This document shows, piece after piece, positions 5,809 through 7,403 of a DNA stretch of 7,403 bases. How positions within the stretch are numbered: position 1 is the stretch's first letter; each line of letters starts with the position of its first letter. Below the pieces are notes generated by a model. It saw only the letters and a program-made list of their open reading frames with translations. It was not told where the DNA came from and searched no databases. A program made the translations under genes and the position numbers. The stretch is from positions 1 through 7,403 of the forward strand of contig SBBK01000227.1 in the NCBI GenBank assembly GCA_005240025.1, read 5' to 3'. Source of the DNA: an archaeon (GTDB lineage Archaea > Thermoproteota > Nitrososphaeria > Nitrososphaerales > Nitrosopumilaceae).

Positions 5809-5958
5809 ATGTCAGAAGAGAAAAAAATGTACCCGTGTACATGCTCTGATTGTGGCAAACAGTCCGAGGTTCCCTTTGAACCAAAAGAGGGAAGACCGGT
5901 TTATTGTCGCGAATGCTTACCAAAGCACAGAAAACCAAGATTTCAAAGAAGATTTTAA
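5809..5958 (+). CDS. CxxC-x17-CxxC zinc-binding microprotein
   Basis: The ATG at 5809 opens a 49-codon frame ending in TAA at 5956-5958. The product has C12-x2-C15, then exactly 17 residues, then C33-x2-C36. This is the spacing of the CxxC-x17-CxxC small zinc-ribbon family found in bacteria and archaea. An extra cysteine, C10, lies just before the first pair. The C-terminal 12 residues are very basic (KHRKPRFQRRF), which suits RNA or DNA contact. Four cysteines probably hold one zinc ion. A second in-frame ATG at codon 7 (5827) still includes all cysteines, so the exact start is uncertain. The gene is divergent from the secreted protein gene. Its role is unknown; nucleic-acid binding is inferred from charge and family. 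Confidence 0.8.
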   Translation: MSEEKKMYPCTCSDCGKQSEVPFEPKEGRPVYCRECLPKHRKPRFQRRF

Positions 5959-5982
5959 GCGTACGCTTAAACTTCGTTTTTT
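5954..5982 (+). terminator. Palindrome plus T-run, probable terminator of the CxxC gene
   Basis: TTTAAGCGTACGCTTAAA (5954-5971) is a perfect 18-bp palindrome covering the stop codon. It can fold as a 7-bp stem with a GTAC loop. CTTCG and then six T (5977-5982) follow. Hairpin plus T-run looks like an intrinsic terminator, although archaeal termination depends mainly on the T-run. A protein-binding palindrome is the alternative. Confidence 0.5.
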
Positions 5983-6008
5983 ATTCAATTTGCTCAAAAA
6001 TGATTATG

Positions 6009-6085
6009 TGGTGCGGCTGCCGGGATTTGAACCCGGGTAGCGGAATTGGCAATCCCGAATATTAACCAGGCTGTACTACAGCCGC
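6009..6085 (-). tRNA. tRNA-Gly (anticodon GCC) with encoded CCA
   Basis: Read on the minus strand, the acceptor arm GCGGCTG (6085-6079) pairs perfectly with CAGCCGC, followed by discriminator A and an encoded CCA (6011-6009). The D arm is GTAC/ATAT, with one G-U pair and a C-A mismatch, around an AGCCTGGTTA loop. The anticodon stem CGGGA/TTCCG encloses the loop TTGCCAA, giving anticodon GCC for glycine codons GGC and GGT. The T arm CCGGG/CCCGG encloses TTCAAAT. The body is 74 nt without CCA and has no intron. A TATA-like box lies upstream at 6111-6118 and a T5 run lies about 8 nt downstream. Confidence 0.95.
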
Positions 6086-6110
6086 ATGATCGTTTACTCT
6101 GACGGGAGTC

Positions 6111-6120
6111 TAATAAAACG
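6111..6120 (-). promoter_or_regulatory. TATA-box promoter of tRNA-Gly
   Basis: On the minus strand, CGTTTTATTA is centred about 29 nt upstream of the tRNA 5' end at 6085. This is the expected archaeal promoter position for a transcript starting a few bases before the tRNA. Confidence 0.5.
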
Positions 6121-6142
6121 TAACGCTTCAAATCTGGCATGA

Positions 6143-6151
6143 CCTTTAATC
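6143..6151 (+). promoter_or_regulatory. TATA-box promoter of the gene at 6173
   Basis: CCTTTAATC is centred about 25 nt upstream of the GTG at 6173. This supports that GTG as a leaderless start. Confidence 0.5.
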
Positions 6152-6172
6152 CTGGATGTTCCTATCTTTGAT

Positions 6173-6433
6173 GTGGACAAAAGACTTGAACAGAAAATTA
6201 ATGAAAAAATCCAGGAATCCCTTGATAATATAAAAGAAGTGCGCGACATTGCAAATTCACTCAAAGTCAGCGATGTGTCCTTCAAATACGGGTTGGTCAT
6301 TGGAAGGCTGTACAACTCATTTTATTATCAAACAAGAAGAATTCTAAATCGTGATCCTACAAAGGACGAGTTTTTGGAATTTCTGAAAATGCTGAATAAC
6401 ATCAAGTCCGAGATCTTAAAAAAACTATCCTAG
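6173..6433 (+). CDS. Small helical hypothetical protein
   Basis: This 86-residue protein has a GTG start, chosen from the TATA box 25 nt upstream. The product appears wholly helical: a charged N-terminal helix (about 2-30, RLEQKINEKIQESLDNIKEV), a middle part rich in aromatic residues (FKYGLVIGRLYNSFYYQTRR, 37-56) and a C-terminal helix (63-85). It has no membrane helix long enough to span the bilayer, no signal peptide and no cysteine. It resembles small lineage-specific archaeal proteins, but I do not recognise a family. It is divergent from tRNA-Gly and convergent with L10e: its TAG stop overlaps the L10e TAG stop by 4 bp as the palindrome CTAG. Confidence 0.75.
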   Translation: MDKRLEQKINEKIQESLDNIKEVRDIANSLKVSDVSFKYGLVIGRLYNSFYYQTRRILNRDPTKDEFLEFLKMLNNIKSEILKKLS

Positions 6434-6439
6434 TTTTTT
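6419..6439. terminator. Symmetrical bidirectional terminator over two convergent stops
   Basis: The arms AAAAAACTA (6419-6427) and TAGTTTTTT (6431-6439) are exact reverse complements around TCC. The plus strand gives T6 immediately after the stop of the gene at 6173. The minus strand gives a T7 run (complement of 6418-6424) 5 nt after the L10e stop. Each T-run lies inside the coding end of the opposite gene. Confidence 0.6.
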
Positions 6440-6927
6440 AGGGGAACTACCTTGATTGATGGTGTTACTGGTAGCTTGACACATGCACCGACCAGTGCTT
6501 TTTTTGCCAAATCGAGGTGCTCCTTTTTTACGTGCATCTCCATAAGCACTTGGCCTTGTTTTACGCGTGCTGCCATGCTTACTGCCTTGCCAAATGCACG
6601 TCTCATGCCTTCTTGAAGCCTGTCTGCACCAGCAGTTGCAATCATCTTGTTTTCACGCAGCAAAATGTGCGGATATATTCGAAGTAATGAAAAATATCCA
6701 GTTTCGCCAGTACTCTGCTCCAATGTCTTGTTTGCCGCAAGCCTTGCTGATTCTATTGCCATGTGCCTTATCTGCACCTTTTCGTTTGAGCACAGCTGAA
6801 CACAAAAGTCATAATCCCCTTGTTTTCCTCCCTGGAATTTGGCTATCTTTGGTTGAGGTTTGCCTCTGATGAACTCCTTTCTTGTGTATGGTTGTCCATT
6901 TCCCCGCCTGTAACATTCACCGTGCAT
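6430..6927 (-). CDS. rpl10e: 50S ribosomal protein L10e (uL16 family)
   Basis: This archaeal/eukaryotic counterpart of bacterial L16 sits near the A-site tRNA and peptidyl-transferase region of the large subunit. The 165-residue product begins MHGECYRRGNGQPYTRKEFI and continues GKPQPKIAKF, the conserved N-terminal pattern of archaeal L10e (CYR..., YTRKE(F/Y)IRG.P.PKI.KF). Further conserved segments are QIRHMAIESARLAANKTLE, YPHILLRENKM, AGADRLQEGMRRAFGK and the AARVKQGQ turn. A longer frame exists to a GTG at 6981, but I reject it: the family N-terminus matches the ATG at 6925-6927, and a TATA box is centred 27 nt upstream of that ATG. The length is within the usual range for archaeal L10e. 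Its stop overlaps that of the convergent gene at 6173-6433. Confidence 0.96.
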   Translation of the reverse strand: MHGECYRRGNGQPYTRKEFIRGKPQPKIAKFQGGKQGDYDFCVQLCSNEKVQIRHMAIESARLAANKTLEQSTGETGYFSLLRIYPHILLRENKMIATAGADRLQEGMRRAFGKAVSMAARVKQGQVLMEMHVKKEHLDLAKKALVGACVKLPVTPSIKVVPLKN

Positions 6928-6950
6928 AATATCGCCGATGAAGCAAGATG

Positions 6951-6968
6951 TAAAATACCTATATTTTA
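6951..6968 (-). promoter_or_regulatory. L10e promoter with overlapping inverted repeat
   Basis: On the minus strand the sequence is TAAAATATAGGTATTTTA. The 7-bp arms are perfect reverse complements around TAGG. The downstream arm TATTTTA (6957-6951) is centred 27 nt from the L10e ATG and is the likely TATA box. The second arm could be another TATA element or half of an operator. Confidence 0.45.
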
Positions 6969-7032
6969 ACGGTGAGACCACATCTGATCCTTCACCTGCG
7001 AATCTCCGATATTTACAAGATCTGGTTCAATG

Positions 7033-7043
7033 CTTAATTAAAA
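7033..7043 (+). promoter_or_regulatory. TATA-box promoter of the gene at 7062
   Basis: CTTAATTAAAA is centred about 25 nt upstream of the GTG at 7062. No ribosome-binding site is visible, which fits a leaderless transcript. Confidence 0.55.
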
Positions 7044-7061
7044 TGCGCAAGTAATACTGCT

Positions 7062-7277
7062 GTGCGAGAAAAACTTTTGTGGCTTTGCACGTGCACCTCC
7101 CTTGAGGTCATGACTGCTGTGGGGATCACTTCGTATCTTTTGTATCTTGGGCAGACCGCAGCAGCGTTGATTTCCATTCTGGCGTTTGCCAAGGTTATTG
7201 TGCTGCATTTCGTCATCGAAATTCGAGAACGATTTCGACGCAAAAACGCCCCTTTTAAGATTCAAGTAAAATCTTAA
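7062..7277 (+). CDS. Small two-helix membrane protein
   Basis: This 71-residue protein starts at GTG, supported by a TATA box about 25 nt upstream. Two hydrophobic segments (about 12-29 and 32-53) are separated by a tight GQT turn. The C-terminus is basic (IRERFRRKNAPFKIQVK), which suggests a hairpin with both ends in the cytoplasm. H49 and E53, at the end of the second helix, are the only charged or ionisable residues close to the membrane apart from K44. In size, and in the pairing of two helices with a histidine, it loosely recalls small oxidase-subunit-IV-like proteins, but this resemblance is weak and I do not assign it. An overlapping antisense frame of similar length (7038-7265) lacks such features. 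The gene is divergent from L10e and single. Confidence 0.68.
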   Translation: MREKLLWLCTCTSLEVMTAVGITSYLLYLGQTAAALISILAFAKVIVLHFVIEIRERFRRKNAPFKIQVKS

Positions 7278-7280
7278 TGC
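7272..7280 (+). promoter_or_regulatory. TATA-like box before the last gene
   Basis: TCTTAATGC is centred about 25-28 nt upstream of the TTG at 7301 and the ATG at 7304. It overlaps the stop codon of the preceding gene. Confidence 0.35.
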
Positions 7281-7303
7281 GGCGTTTCATACCACGATAG
7301 TTG

Positions 7304-7403
7304 ATGAGCTATCTTGGCAACCCGATAGATGTAATAAAAAAACTGTATGAGCAGAAAAACTGGCAGGAAATAGTTTCGTTTTGCAAAAAGATGCTGGACG
7401 AAG
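7304..7403 (+). CDS. TPR-like protein, N-terminal fragment (3' end outside window)
   Basis: The ATG at 7304 opens a frame that runs to the window edge and gives 33 residues. A TTG directly before it (7301) is an alternative start. The sequence after the first few residues, IDVIKKLYEQKNWQEIVSFCKKMLDE, has the helix-turn-helix spacing of a tetratricopeptide-type repeat: a helix, a short NW turn, and a second amphipathic helix. A TATA-like box about 26 nt upstream supports a leaderless start. TPR proteins usually act as protein-interaction scaffolds. With only one partial repeat visible, the assignment is tentative, but the frame is probably a real gene. Confidence 0.6.
   Translation, partial: MSYLGNPIDVIKKLYEQKNWQEIVSFCKKMLDE

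Noticed and set aside
5852..6040. 62-codon plus-strand frame ending in RLPGFEPG
   Set aside because: It overlaps the CxxC gene and runs into the antisense of tRNA-Gly. The GFEPG ending is the known artefact of translating a tRNA T-arm.
6567..6869. 100-codon plus-strand frame opposite L10e
   Set aside because: It is antisense to a conserved ribosomal protein.
6928..7013. Long-range inverted repeat AATATCG (6928-6934) and CGATATT (7007-7013)
   Set aside because: Seven-base arms 72 bp apart are expected by chance and nothing else supports a structure.
7034..7265. Two minus-strand frames opposite the small membrane protein
   Set aside because: Both lack membrane or other domain patterns, and the plus-strand frame has a well-placed TATA box.

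Overview
The window most likely comes from an ammonia-oxidising archaeon of the Nitrososphaerota (Thaumarchaeota), probably Nitrosopumilales-like. This is an inference from gene content and signals. There is an archaeal-type ribosomal protein L10e, a tRNA-Gly(GCC), a 49-residue CxxC-x17-CxxC protein, and many small lineage-type hypothetical proteins. An A/T-rich TATA-like box lies about 25-29 nt upstream of nearly every start codon, as expected for leaderless archaeal mRNAs, and GTG or TTG starts are common. The region looks chromosomal. I see no transposase, integrase, CRISPR array or rRNA.

Layout, left to right. (1) 2-337 is the 3' part of an unrecognised gene. (2) 338-536 is a regulatory-looking gap with two perfect inverted repeats whose centres are exactly 50 bp apart, followed by a TATA box. 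(3) 537-2668 is a two-gene operon with an ATGA overlap: a tandem winged-helix protein and an ORC/Cdc6-like AAA+ ATPase with an extra C-terminal domain. This is the best candidate in the window for an undescribed system. (4) 2731-3269 encodes a small two-helix membrane protein with a cytoplasmic coiled coil, followed by a 50-residue coiled-coil microprotein. (5) 3334-5065 is a CPA2-family cation:proton antiporter that lacks its own regulatory domain, joined by a 1-nt gap and a clear Shine-Dalgarno site to an unknown soluble 142-residue protein. (6) 5068-5730 (minus) is a secreted beta-sandwich protein with a lysine-rich tail; its stop is 2 bp from the stop of the convergent antiporter operon. 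(7) 5809-5958 is the CxxC microprotein, ending in an 18-bp palindrome plus a T-run. (8) 6009-6085 (minus) is tRNA-Gly with an encoded CCA. (9) 6173-6433 is a small helical hypothetical that shares a CTAG stop with L10e (6430-6927, minus). (10) 7062-7277 is a small two-helix membrane protein. (11) 7304-7403 is the start of a TPR-like protein that runs off the window.

The genes are tightly packed and mostly transcribed as single genes or pairs. First genes of units appear leaderless, while the one clear Shine-Dalgarno sequence precedes an internal operon gene. Termination appears to rely on T-runs, in one case arranged as a symmetrical element that serves two convergent genes.
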